A stretch of DNA of 64,000 bases from Mucilaginibacter daejeonensis (GTDB taxonomy: Bacteria; Bacteroidota; Bacteroidia; Sphingobacteriales; Sphingobacteriaceae). Shown here piece after piece: positions 26,691 through 34,627 of this stretch (its first letter is position 1; every line of letters begins with the position of its first letter). The notes beneath the pieces were generated by a model. The model did no database searches. It was not told where the DNA came from and saw nothing but the letters and a program-made list of their open reading frames with translations. The stretch spans positions 3,596,001-3,660,000 of the forward strand of contig NZ_CP086068.1 of assembly GCF_020783335.1 (NCBI RefSeq). Reading direction: 5' to 3'. A program made the position numbers and the translations under genes.

Positions 26691-28952
26691 ATGACCCAAA
26701 GATCTGCATATATCCTACTTACTATGTTAGTGGTGCTGAGCGCTTGCAGCACCACTAAAGACCTACCGCCCGGACAAAAATTATACACCGGTGCCGAGAT
26801 CGATTTTACTGACAAAGACCTGAGCAAAAAAGAGAAAAGCTTACTCACCGAGGACCTTACTGGCCTTTTACGCCCTGAACCCAACAGCAAACTGGGGCCG
26901 TTCCGCTTTAAGCTATACATCTATCAAAAGACCAAGGACAGCAAGAAAGGACTGAAAAAGCTACTTAAAAAGTTTGGTGAGCCGCCGGTACTGGCCAGCA
27001 GTGTTGACCTGGTGCAGAACGCTAACATTTTAAAGAACCGCCTGGAGAACCGTGGCTATTTTCAGGCCCAGGTTACAGGCGACACCGTAGGTAAAGAAAA
27101 GGTAGCCAAGGCCGTTTATAAAGTAAGCGCAGGCCCGGCTTACAAGTATCGCAATATCAATTTCCCGGCAGGTACCGACTCGCTGAGCCGTGCCATCAAA
27201 GCCACCGAAGGCGAAACGATATTGAAGAAAGGTGAGCAGTATAACCTGGACGCCATTAAGGCCGAACGCCTGCGTATAGACGCCCGTTTAAAGGAGAAAG
27301 GCTTCTACTACTTCGCCCCCGAGAATTTGATCTTTAGCGCGTATGATACCACCATTGCAGGCCACCAGATCGATGCCAACATGAAGGTAAAGGATGATGT
27401 AAGCGACCGTGCAAGGCAGATCTATACCATTAACAAGATATATGTTTACCCGGCTTACACGCTGCGTGATACCGCGCTTAAGCTTGACTCGGCCACTAGC
27501 TACAACTGGTATAAAGTGATCGATCGCCGTCGCCAAACCATACGCCCTTATGTGTTCAAGAACGTGGTATTGCTGCACCCTGGCGAAGCTTATAACCGCA
27601 CCGACCATACCAACTCCCTGAACCGCTTTGTGGAGCTTGGCCCATATAAATTCGTGAAGAACCGTTTTGAGGACGTTTCTACCGCCGACTCATCAAAGCT
27701 GAACGCCTTTTACTTCCTTACGCAGTATCCGCGTAAATCGCTTTCACTGGATGCCTTGGTACGTACCACTTCGGCCAACTTTAATGGTACACAGTTGAAC
27801 CTGAACTGGCGCCATCGCAATGCCTTTAAAGGTGCCGAGCTGCTGACCATCACCGCCTTTGCAAGCACCGACGGACAGATATCGGGCAACGCCGGTGGTA
27901 ACAATGCCCTGTTCCAGATCGGTTTGCAGGGTACCTTATCATGGCCAAGGTTCATCAGTCCGTTCAACTTTTCGGCAGACAATGCTTACATTCCCCGCAC
28001 CAACCTATCGGCCGGGTACTCGATCATTCGCCGTAGCGGCCTGTACAGCCTCGACTCTTACAACGGATCATTTGGCTACCAATGGAAACAAAGCCAGCAT
28101 AAACAGCACGAGTTGAACCTGCTTAACGTTACTTACGTACGTCCATCAAGCGTTACACAGCAGTACCTTGACAGTATCACCAGCACCCGTAACCCAGCGC
28201 TGAAACACGTGATCGATCCGCAGTTCACCTTTGGTCCAAGCTATAGCTACACCTATACCAACACTACCGAAACTTACCGCACCAATACGTTCTATTACAA
28301 CGGTCGTGCAAGTACATCGGGCTTCCTGACCGGTTTGATCACCGGTGCCGATACCTTGAATGGTAAGGCACGCAGTGTGTTCGGTACGCACTTTAATCAG
28401 TATGTTAAGCTGGAGAACGAGATCCGTTTCTTCCACCGTGTGGGCGCTAAAAGTACCATTGCGGCAAGGGCCATAGCCAGTGCCGGTATACCGATGGGCA
28501 ACAGCACCATACTGCCTTACAGCCAGCAGTTCTTTATTGGCGGTGCTAACAGTTTGAGAGGCTTCAGGGCACGTTCGATCGGTCCGGGTTCGGTGGATCC
28601 TACCCAGTACATCAATAACAACAACAGCTTTATTGCCGATCAATCGGGCGATATCAAGATTGAGGCCAGTTTAGAATACCGTCCGCACTTATTCAGCATC
28701 GTGTACGGTGCTCTATTTGCCGATGCGGGTAACATTTGGAATGCCCGTGGTCACCAGCCCGGCGGCACCTTTGGCCCCAACTTTTTAAGCCAGATGGCGG
28801 TGGATGCCGGCTTCGGCCTGCGCTTTGACGCCAGCGTGCTGGTGCTGCGTACCGACTTTGGTTTCCCGCTTAAAAAGCCGTTCACCCAAAGCAATCCGCT
28901 CATCAACTACGACAAGATGGTGTTCAACCTGGCCATCGGTTATCCGTTCTAA
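26691..28952 (+). CDS. tamL: TamL: lipoprotein form of BamA/TamA-family outer-membrane barrel protein
   Basis: The 753-residue protein has a lipoprotein signal (MLVVLSAC, lipid-modified C19), POTRA-like periplasmic domains (about 60-330) and a C-terminal Omp85 barrel (about 370-753) ending in aromatic residues (FNLAIGYPF). The GGANSLRGFRARSIGPGS segment contains the family's conserved VRGF/LRGF lock motif. A lipidated N-terminus separates the Bacteroidota TamL type from the proteobacterial TamA. It follows tamB by 4 bp. The pair should act together in outer-membrane protein or lipid delivery. Confidence 0.92.
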   Translation: MTQRSAYILLTMLVVLSACSTTKDLPPGQKLYTGAEIDFTDKDLSKKEKSLLTEDLTGLLRPEPNSKLGPFRFKLYIYQKTKDSKKGLKKLLKKFGEPPVLASSVDLVQNANILKNRLENRGYFQAQVTGDTVGKEKVAKAVYKVSAGPAYKYRNINFPAGTDSLSRAIKATEGETILKKGEQYNLDAIKAERLRIDARLKEKGFYYFAPENLIFSAYDTTIAGHQIDANMKVKDDVSDRARQIYTINKIYVYPAYTLRDTALKLDSATSYNWYKVIDRRRQTIRPYVFKNVVLLHPGEAYNRTDHTNSLNRFVELGPYKFVKNRFEDVSTADSSKLNAFYFLTQYPRKSLSLDALVRTTSANFNGTQLNLNWRHRNAFKGAELLTITAFASTDGQISGNAGGNNALFQIGLQGTLSWPRFISPFNFSADNAYIPRTNLSAGYSIIRRSGLYSLDSYNGSFGYQWKQSQHKQHELNLLNVTYVRPSSVTQQYLDSITSTRNPALKHVIDPQFTFGPSYSYTYTNTTETYRTNTFYYNGRASTSGFLTGLITGADTLNGKARSVFGTHFNQYVKLENEIRFFHRVGAKSTIAARAIASAGIPMGNSTILPYSQQFFIGGANSLRGFRARSIGPGSVDPTQYINNNNSFIADQSGDIKIEASLEYRPHLFSIVYGALFADAGNIWNARGHQPGGTFGPNFLSQMAVDAGFGLRFDASVLVLRTDFGFPLKKPFTQSNPLINYDKMVFNLAIGYPF

Positions 28953-28983
28953 TGAGTTAATATCAACGTGTGATCGATCTACC

Positions 28984-29081
28984 GTCATGCCGAACTTGTT
29001 TCGGCATCCCACAGGACCGTACGCCTGTAGTGTATACCGGGTGGCCCAACGTGTGAGATGCTGAAACAAGTTCAGCATGAC
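28984..29081. repeat. Dispersed palindromic repeat, family 3
   Basis: Thirty-base inverted arms (28984-29013 and 29052-29081) with three mismatches; the left arm opens GTCATGCCGAACTTGTTTCG. Distinct from the CGTCATTGCGAGG family. It lies between tamL and the retropepsin-like gene. Confidence 0.85.
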
Positions 29082-29121
29082 CCTGGAGAATTGAGTGCAG
29101 TGACTATCTTTACCCCCTGCT

Positions 29122-29553
29122 ATGAAGATCAAGATACCGCTGCAAGTGATCGATATGAAGGGCGATGGTTACCACGTGCTCATCGAGGTGATGGTGGGGC
29201 GCAAGCGCTACCCGCTGGTGTTGGACACCGGTGCATCCAAAACGGTCTTTGACCTTGCGGTGCTGCGCACCCACAAAAAGATCGATATCCGGTCCACTCA
29301 TCACCTATCGGCGGGCTTGGGCACGCTCAGTATGGAATCATTCACGGCGGTGCTGCCCGCATTCAAGATCGGAAAATTGAAACTGCCAGGCTTTGAGGTT
29401 GCCGTGCTCGACCTATCCACCATTAACCAGGCCTATGCCCAATTGGAGCATCCGCAGGTGCTGGGCGTTCTGGGAGGTGATATATTGGTGAGATACAATG
29501 CAGTGATCGACTACGGAAAACAACGGTTGATACTTAGTGCAGATGCAAAGTAA
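29122..29553 (+). CDS. Retropepsin-like aspartic protease domain protein
   Basis: The 143-residue protein is a single aspartyl-protease-like domain. The active-site triplet is in LVLDTGASKTVFD (D35), with a conserved LGVLGGDIL flap-helix region at about 113-121 in place of the usual ILGxD(x)L. There is no signal peptide, so it should be cytoplasmic and would have to dimerise like retropepsins to be active. Family members in bacteria are mostly uncharacterised. It overlaps the longest reading frame of the next gene, whose better start is 37 bp beyond the stop. Confidence 0.82.
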   Translation: MKIKIPLQVIDMKGDGYHVLIEVMVGRKRYPLVLDTGASKTVFDLAVLRTHKKIDIRSTHHLSAGLGTLSMESFTAVLPAFKIGKLKLPGFEVAVLDLSTINQAYAQLEHPQVLGVLGGDILVRYNAVIDYGKQRLILSADAK

Positions 29554-29590
29554 GTTGGCTATATTGCATCATCAAAACATACACGCTACC

Positions 29591-29821
29591 ATGATGGACC
29601 AACTATTATTCTTGAATTTAAGTGACGGAGTGGTAGTGCTGTTGGTACTGGCCCTGGTATTGTATCCGCTAACGGTCATTTACTGCCTTGTGGATATCAT
29701 CCGTTCGAGGGTAAAATGGTCAGCCACTAAATTGCTGTGGATATTGGTGATCGTATTCGCGCCATTTGTAGGTTCGATAGCCTACCTGATGATCGGCCGC
29801 GACCGGGAATTGGTCGCTTAA
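29591..29821 (+). CDS. Small PLDc_N-type membrane protein
   Basis: The protein is 76 residues from the tandem ATGATG at 29591. A start at 29537 would overlap the previous gene and add a non-hydrophobic leader. Two membrane helices (about 9-32 and 43-65) with the ending LLWILVIVFAPFVGSIAYLMIGRDR match the phospholipase D nuclease N-terminal (PLDc_N) domain. Only this transmembrane part is present; there is no catalytic HKD domain. Function is unknown. It may act as a small membrane adaptor. Confidence 0.75.
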   Translation: MMDQLLFLNLSDGVVVLLVLALVLYPLTVIYCLVDIIRSRVKWSATKLLWILVIVFAPFVGSIAYLMIGRDRELVA

Positions 29822-29847
29822 AACTCAGCGTTACGATCGCTTATAAG

Positions 29848-29991
29848 TGTTACATCGATGTAACAGAATTCCCCAAATCTCCCCACTTTTTGGCGTTGCG
29901 AAATTCGCAAAAACCCAACTTTTTCAAGAAAAAGCCACGTTTTCCGGAAATGTAACACCAAATGTAACACTTGAACGGTGAAATGTAACAC
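29848..29991. promoter_or_regulatory. TGTAACA boxes, including an 18-bp perfect palindrome
   Basis: TGTTACATCGATGTAACA at 29848-29865 is a perfect palindrome. Three more TGTAACAC copies in the same orientation follow at 29951, 29963 and 29984. The cluster lies between two convergent genes, where no promoter is expected, so its role is unclear. Confidence 0.5.
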
Positions 29992-30071
29992 CTGCAAGAT
30001 GGCCTAAAGCTGGCCCAGTAGCACTACAGGTTGTAAGCCGATCAAATTTTATGAAAATGCTGATCACCGCG

Positions 30072-31976
30072 TTAGAGCAGGCTGTTGGTAAAATCGATCT
30101 TGATCTTACTTTGAAAGTTACTGATCACCTTGAATATCTCCTTCAAAGTAACGCGCTCGATCTTAGTGAGCGATGAAATATCGATGTAATTATCGGGCGC
30201 GGTCTTGTCGTTCAGGATCTGCGTGGCCTGTTTTTTTAAGCGCATGCTCATTAAAAAGTAGTACGACTGGTACAACTCATGGTAAGCCGTTTCGGTGAAC
30301 ACATCCAGCTTGCGTAGTGCCTTCATCCGTTCGCCGGTATTCACCTCAAATACGCGGTGTTTAAGCGCATATACGCGCACCAGATCAACGATCGGTGTCA
30401 TGGCCTTCTTGATATCAAAAACCTCGCGGTGGCCCTTGGTAAAGGTACGTATGCTGTTGAAGAACGTGAGCGGTGGTTCATATTGCAGCGCGTTCACCGC
30501 CATGTTGTGGAACAGCTTATCTACCGGCTTTTGCAACTCCTTGTTCAGGAACTGCTTCAGATCATCCATGATGGTGGCATCACCGAACACGAACCGGCAA
30601 TCGAAGAAGGTAGAGAAGTTGATCACCGTTTCGGGCAATGATTCGGCTATCCAGCTCAGGTAATTGCGTTTCCAGTGCGATAAGGAGTGCGTCCACTTAG
30701 GATTTTTAGCCATGAAACCGCCCGTACAATAGGCAAAGCCGGCCGTATTTAACCTGTCTGATATCCGGGTAGCGAATTCAAGAAAGTAAGCTCTAGCCTC
30801 TTCGCGGTGCTCGTTGGCTTTATCCTCGTAAATGATGGCGTTGTCCTGGTCGGTCTTGAAGGTCTGCTCCTTGCGGCCCTCGCTGCCCAGCACCATGAAC
30901 ACGAAACGTGCCGGGGCAGGTCCCATTTCATCCATTACGCCCTGGATCACCTTTTGAGCGATCGTATCAGCAATGGTGGTCACTACCTGGTTGGCTATCT
31001 GCGCATTAACACCGCGTTCGAGCAGCTGGTTCACAAAATGCGGCACCGAGTCCCACTTGCGCTTCAATTCCTCCTCGCTCACCGCCGACCGTACCGACTG
31101 GATAAATACCAGCGGCGATTGGGCCTGTTCGCTCAGCAGTTTATTACGGCTCAAAAAGCCTACGTATTCTTCATTGCGCTTTACCAGCAGGTATCGCGTT
31201 TTAGTGCTGAACATCATGAGGATGGCCTCATAAACATAGGCTTCCACATCAATGCTCATGATCGGGTTATCGGTCACGGTGCTTACCGGGTCGGCACTGT
31301 TGCGCTGCTGGGCGATCACTTTATCACGCAAGGTGATATCGGTCACATAACCGTTGATGTTCCCTGTAGCATCGGTAATGAACAGGCAACTTACCTTGTT
31401 CACGGCCATTTGCCGGGCCACCTCATATATGGGTGTATCTTCGGTACAGTGTGCTATGGGCCGGTATTCCACACTCTCGATCTTGCGCGAGTACAGCTGA
31501 TCGGCGGCCAGGTAGCTCTCTTCAAATGCTGGCGGCTGCTTAAAAAAATGCACGAATTCTTCGTTCTGCATGCGCCTGCCGAACTCGGCAGTGAAGTACA
31601 GAAAGAAATCCTCATAAGCTTTACAAAGCGCCCTGAAATCCTTACGATGTAGAAAGTAGACCAGCGTACCTTTTTTGGCGATCACCGTACGTAATGATAA
31701 CCGCCTGTTGAGTAATACCGACACGCCGCCAAAGCAAAAGCCAGGCTGATGATGCTCAACAAGGCGCTTGGTTTGCACGCTATCATAAAAAAAGGACTCG
31801 TATTCGCCCTTTACAATGATATCTACACCCTTTAGTTTGGATACTTCCTGCTGGTATATCACCTTGTCTTTAGGGTAGCGTATCTCCTGTAACTGCTCGG
31901 CAACGCCTTCCAGCACTTCCAGGGGCAGCAGGTTGAACGGTTCGAATCGCTGAAGATATTTTACGCGCTCATTCAT
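30072..31976 (-). CDS. cNMP-binding / CBS / DUF294 nucleotidyltransferase-like signalling protein
   Basis: A 634-residue soluble protein. A cyclic-nucleotide-binding-like domain (about 10-130), two CBS motifs (about 170-225 and 232-285) and a DUF294 nucleotidyltransferase domain with GSEGRKEQTFKTDQDNA (364-380; D376 and D378 are the likely metal ligands) are followed by a C-terminal helical domain (about 480-634). This order is the known DUF294/GlnD-like architecture, expected to couple nucleotide sensing to modification of a partner. The start overlaps the exonuclease stop by 4 bp (ATGA). The sodium:solute symporter often found beside such pairs is absent, so the partner is unknown. Confidence 0.87.
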   Translation of the reverse strand: MNERVKYLQRFEPFNLLPLEVLEGVAEQLQEIRYPKDKVIYQQEVSKLKGVDIIVKGEYESFFYDSVQTKRLVEHHQPGFCFGGVSVLLNRRLSLRTVIAKKGTLVYFLHRKDFRALCKAYEDFFLYFTAEFGRRMQNEEFVHFFKQPPAFEESYLAADQLYSRKIESVEYRPIAHCTEDTPIYEVARQMAVNKVSCLFITDATGNINGYVTDITLRDKVIAQQRNSADPVSTVTDNPIMSIDVEAYVYEAILMMFSTKTRYLLVKRNEEYVGFLSRNKLLSEQAQSPLVFIQSVRSAVSEEELKRKWDSVPHFVNQLLERGVNAQIANQVVTTIADTIAQKVIQGVMDEMGPAPARFVFMVLGSEGRKEQTFKTDQDNAIIYEDKANEHREEARAYFLEFATRISDRLNTAGFAYCTGGFMAKNPKWTHSLSHWKRNYLSWIAESLPETVINFSTFFDCRFVFGDATIMDDLKQFLNKELQKPVDKLFHNMAVNALQYEPPLTFFNSIRTFTKGHREVFDIKKAMTPIVDLVRVYALKHRVFEVNTGERMKALRKLDVFTETAYHELYQSYYFLMSMRLKKQATQILNDKTAPDNYIDISSLTKIERVTLKEIFKVISNFQSKIKIDFTNSLL

Positions 31977-32677
31977 AAATGACGTGACAAAAAGACCAAC
32001 AACATTGCGATGATCAGCGGCAACAGCATGGCGAACAGCTTGCCCGACCGCGGCTTCAATTCTTTGATACCGGCATCCTTTTGCTGGCGCTCGATCAGTT
32101 TGTCATTGATCTCGCCGCGCTGCTTGAGTTCAAAGAAGCATTTCGCCGTAGCCTCGGCATCGCACAAGGCGTTATGCTGATCATTCAAGGGTTTATAAAA
32201 CAGATAGGAATACAGGTCGCCCAAAAGCAAATTACGTGGCATCGGGTTCCATACCAGTTGGCTGGTGGCTATCATGGTACAAAATATGGGCAGCTTTGCT
32301 AACCGGCTTTGGATGCCCGCCCGGTACATATCGGCACCAATGATGTGGTAATCAAGTTGTAAGAAATGTCCCACTACCATGGGCTGATACTGTTCAAGGT
32401 CATTCTCCAACAGTTGCATGATGCCTTTACGCTCACGCCCTTTTACCGCCAGCAAACCAGGATTGATACCATGGATGGCCATAGCGGCCGGACTGATCGT
32501 AAAATCGGTGTTGCGGATGTAGTGGTCCTCCCGTTTCACTTCCTGCCCATCCTTGCTGTAAATGATCCAACTCACTTGTACCGCCGACGGCCAGTTACCC
32601 TCAGCAGAATATGGCTCATGCCAGTTGACGGGCAAGCCCGACGATTCGGTATCGATGAACAGTAGGTGGTCGGTCAC
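31973..32677 (-). CDS. DnaQ-like 3'-5' exonuclease with C-terminal membrane anchor
   Basis: The 234-residue protein has the DEDD exonuclease motifs: FIDTESSG (D9, E11), a central VGHFLQLDYH (Exo II region) and HNALCDAEAT (Exo III, DEDDh type). A single hydrophobic segment at about 208-230 ends the protein, so it should be tail-anchored in the inner membrane with the nuclease in the cytoplasm. It is unlikely to be the replicative proofreader. It overlaps the downstream DUF294 signalling gene by 4 bp, and such gene pairs recur in other bacteria, implying a joint but unknown function. Confidence 0.86.
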   Translation of the reverse strand: MTDHLLFIDTESSGLPVNWHEPYSAEGNWPSAVQVSWIIYSKDGQEVKREDHYIRNTDFTISPAAMAIHGINPGLLAVKGRERKGIMQLLENDLEQYQPMVVGHFLQLDYHIIGADMYRAGIQSRLAKLPIFCTMIATSQLVWNPMPRNLLLGDLYSYLFYKPLNDQHNALCDAEATAKCFFELKQRGEINDKLIERQQKDAGIKELKPRSGKLFAMLLPLIIAMLLVFLSRHL

Positions 32678-32836
32678 AATTTAAGCGATTAGGGGTTGAC
32701 CAGCTGTAGCTTCACGAAGCGAGTGCCGGTCAATGGTGTTGCAAAATACTACTTAAATACAATTCTGCAGCAAATTTGCTTTTAAGCGACCGTTAAATTT
32801 TTAGTGATGCGTTGTAAGCGGTAAATACCATGACGG

Positions 32837-33502
32837 CTATGATGCCCAAGCCTCTTTCTTGAGGTTGTTTTGGAATACTTTGACCGCGCTGAATCCATAG
32901 ACCACATAGACCACCAACAAAGCGGTCACCAAGGCAGCGTGAGCCTGAAAGATCAACCGGTAATGTCCATCGGTAAGCATACCAGGTAGAATGATCAGCA
33001 AATTGTTAATGGTGATACCCAGCGAGCCGATCTTTTGAGCCGCACGGTCTTTCACGGAGGCCTTGTACTTTTTGCTCCACGTACTGAAAGAGATGAACCT
33101 CGAACTGAAACCCATGGGGACCAAGACGGCAAATAGCATAATGAAGAAGGTGACGCCCCTATCTACCTGTGCGGTCGCGAAGAAGGCACAACCTGATAGC
33201 AACAAGGTAAAGACCAACAGAGGCAATTTGAAATATCTCCGGAACTCAGCCCAAAGGCTTTTCCATAAACTCGTCCGCAGATCGCGTTCGCGTTGCTTCT
33301 CCAGTTCCTTAAGGCCATCCCACCCACCGAACTCGCTATCAATGATGATTTTGGCCATTTGATGAGGAGCCATATCGTGATCAGGCTGATGCTCGATACT
33401 GGTCAGGATGTGATCGTACACCTCGTTGAACGTTTCGCGATACTTAGTGTGATACCACAACACTTCACGAATATTGTCCTGCTGAGCGGTCGTCAATTGC
33501 AT
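32837..33502 (-). CDS. PadR-associated membrane protein, paralogue 2
   Basis: The 221-residue protein has a soluble helical N-terminal domain (1-80) and about four membrane helices. Its N-terminal pattern LW-x4-KYRET-x2-EVYDH-x-LT, followed by GGW-x-G-x-KE, is shared with the gene just upstream (33514-34182), so the two are tandem duplicates that have diverged in their membrane halves. The N-terminal domain resembles HAAS-type helical domains that accompany PadR regulators. Function is unknown; a membrane stress sensor controlled by PadR is a reasonable guess. It starts 11 bp after its paralogue. Confidence 0.72.
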   Translation of the reverse strand: MQLTTAQQDNIREVLWYHTKYRETFNEVYDHILTSIEHQPDHDMAPHQMAKIIIDSEFGGWDGLKELEKQRERDLRTSLWKSLWAEFRRYFKLPLLVFTLLLSGCAFFATAQVDRGVTFFIMLFAVLVPMGFSSRFISFSTWSKKYKASVKDRAAQKIGSLGITINNLLIILPGMLTDGHYRLIFQAHAALVTALLVVYVVYGFSAVKVFQNNLKKEAWAS

Positions 33503-33513
33503 GGAAGTGGTTG

Positions 33514-34182
33514 TTATTTAGCTAAACTAATGCGATAATGCTTACGATACATCATCAAAAAGCTGATGCCCTGAACCAGGTACAATGATATCAGGAATAC
33601 CGCGACCCAAACATGGGTCTGAGCAAGCATCTTGTAACTTTTGGTTCCGCACAGCAACTTGGCAGCCCATTCAATACCCCTGATCGCGTAAAAGCTACAC
33701 AAACCTATCCTGAATATGGCCAGATCGGTTATGGATGGTTTTTTGGTATCAGGAACAAAAAGGTTGGCCAGCATACGATAAATAGCCATGATCATAGGTA
33801 TCAAACCCAGCACTACTGAGAATGCCAGCAAGCCACCTGCCGCAAAAGAAGTTGGCCAACCATATATGACCAGCGTGACCACCAATATCAACGCGCTATA
33901 CGGCGTATAAAGGAACGACAGCAGCATCTGCATATACTGGCGTATCACCTGCCGGGTGGTCATTTTAAAACGATCTTTTTCGTGTTCTTTTATGCCCTTC
34001 CATCCACCAAGGTCATTAGCTATTATCTCATCGACCACGGTCATTAACGGCTTGCCGTCATCAGGACGCTCCTCTAAGGCAGTAAGCACGTGGTCATACA
34101 CTTCGGCTATTGTCTCGCGGTATTTTACTTCGGGCCACAAGGCACCTCTCACAGCAAGCACTTGTTCGTGGGTCAATTTCAT
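33514..34182 (-). CDS. PadR-associated membrane protein, paralogue 1
   Basis: The 222-residue protein has the same plan as the next gene: a cytoplasmic helical domain (KYRETIAEVYDHVLTALEERPDD at about 20-42, GGWKGIKEHEKDR at about 59-71), then four hydrophobic segments (about 95-112, 115-135, 165-180 and 193-212). Its start overlaps the PadR stop by 4 bp (ATGA), tying expression to that regulator. Compare the PadR-DUF1700/HAAS gene pairs found widely in bacteria. No enzymatic motif is visible. Confidence 0.74.
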   Translation of the reverse strand: MKLTHEQVLAVRGALWPEVKYRETIAEVYDHVLTALEERPDDGKPLMTVVDEIIANDLGGWKGIKEHEKDRFKMTTRQVIRQYMQMLLSFLYTPYSALILVVTLVIYGWPTSFAAGGLLAFSVVLGLIPMIMAIYRMLANLFVPDTKKPSITDLAIFRIGLCSFYAIRGIEWAAKLLCGTKSYKMLAQTHVWVAVFLISLYLVQGISFLMMYRKHYRISLAK

Positions 34183-34517
34183 GATAGGTTAGGTTTAATA
34201 TTCAGTAGTGCCTGTAATTGTTCAATGAAAGCTTCTGCTTCCTGCAATTTATTACCAACCTCTTGTCCGCCTTGCTCGGTAAGTCGGTAATACTTGCGTA
34301 CGCGGTTATCCACTACCTGATTAAAGGTCTCAAGCATACCATCGGCCTCTAATTTGTGCAAGGCCGGATAGAGTGCGCCCTCGGTCAACTTCATCTCACC
34401 GTCGGTTAGTTCCTTAACTCGTTGAGTGATCTCATAGCCATACATCTGCTCGTTATCTTCCAGCAATTTGAGAATGATGGTCTGCAGTGTACCTTTTAGT
34501 AATGGGTTAGTGCTCAT
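34179..34517 (-). CDS. PadR-family transcriptional regulator
   Basis: The protein is 112 residues from the ATG at 34515-34517 (a TTG three codons upstream is less likely). PadR winged-helix features are plain: NPLLKGTLQTIILKLLEDNEQMYGYEI at the start, LTEGALYPALHKLEADGML as the recognition helix and wing, RKYYRLTEQG in the second strand, then a dimerisation helix. The short C-terminus fits the PadR-s1 subgroup. It heads an operon with two overlapping or adjacent membrane-protein genes. An ATGTAT-N11-ATACAT dyad 10 bp upstream is its probable operator. Confidence 0.93.
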   Translation of the reverse strand: MSTNPLLKGTLQTIILKLLEDNEQMYGYEITQRVKELTDGEMKLTEGALYPALHKLEADGMLETFNQVVDNRVRKYYRLTEQGGQEVGNKLQEAEAFIEQLQALLNIKPNLS

Positions 34518-34526
34518 TTGAAGCAA

Positions 34527-34549
34527 ATGTATAATTTATTTATATACAT
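34527..34549. promoter_or_regulatory. Candidate PadR operator
   Basis: ATGTAT (34527-34532) and ATACAT (34544-34549) form an inverted pair 11 bp apart, immediately upstream of the padR start. PadR proteins commonly bind such AT-rich ATGT/ACAT dyads in their own promoters. Confidence 0.55.
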
Positions 34550-34574
34550 AAGAAAACTATGTATTCATTTTCCC

Positions 34575-34607
34575 AATAAAAAAGCCCTGTTCGAACGAAC
34601 AGGGCTT
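34575..34607 (-). terminator. Intrinsic terminator of gyrB
   Basis: Stem 34582-34593 with 34596-34607 (AAGCCCTGTTCG with its complement), followed on the minus strand by TTTTTTATTGGG. It lies 21 bp beyond the gyrB stop. Confidence 0.85.
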
Positions 34608-34627
34608 AAAATATCAAATTGATCAAG

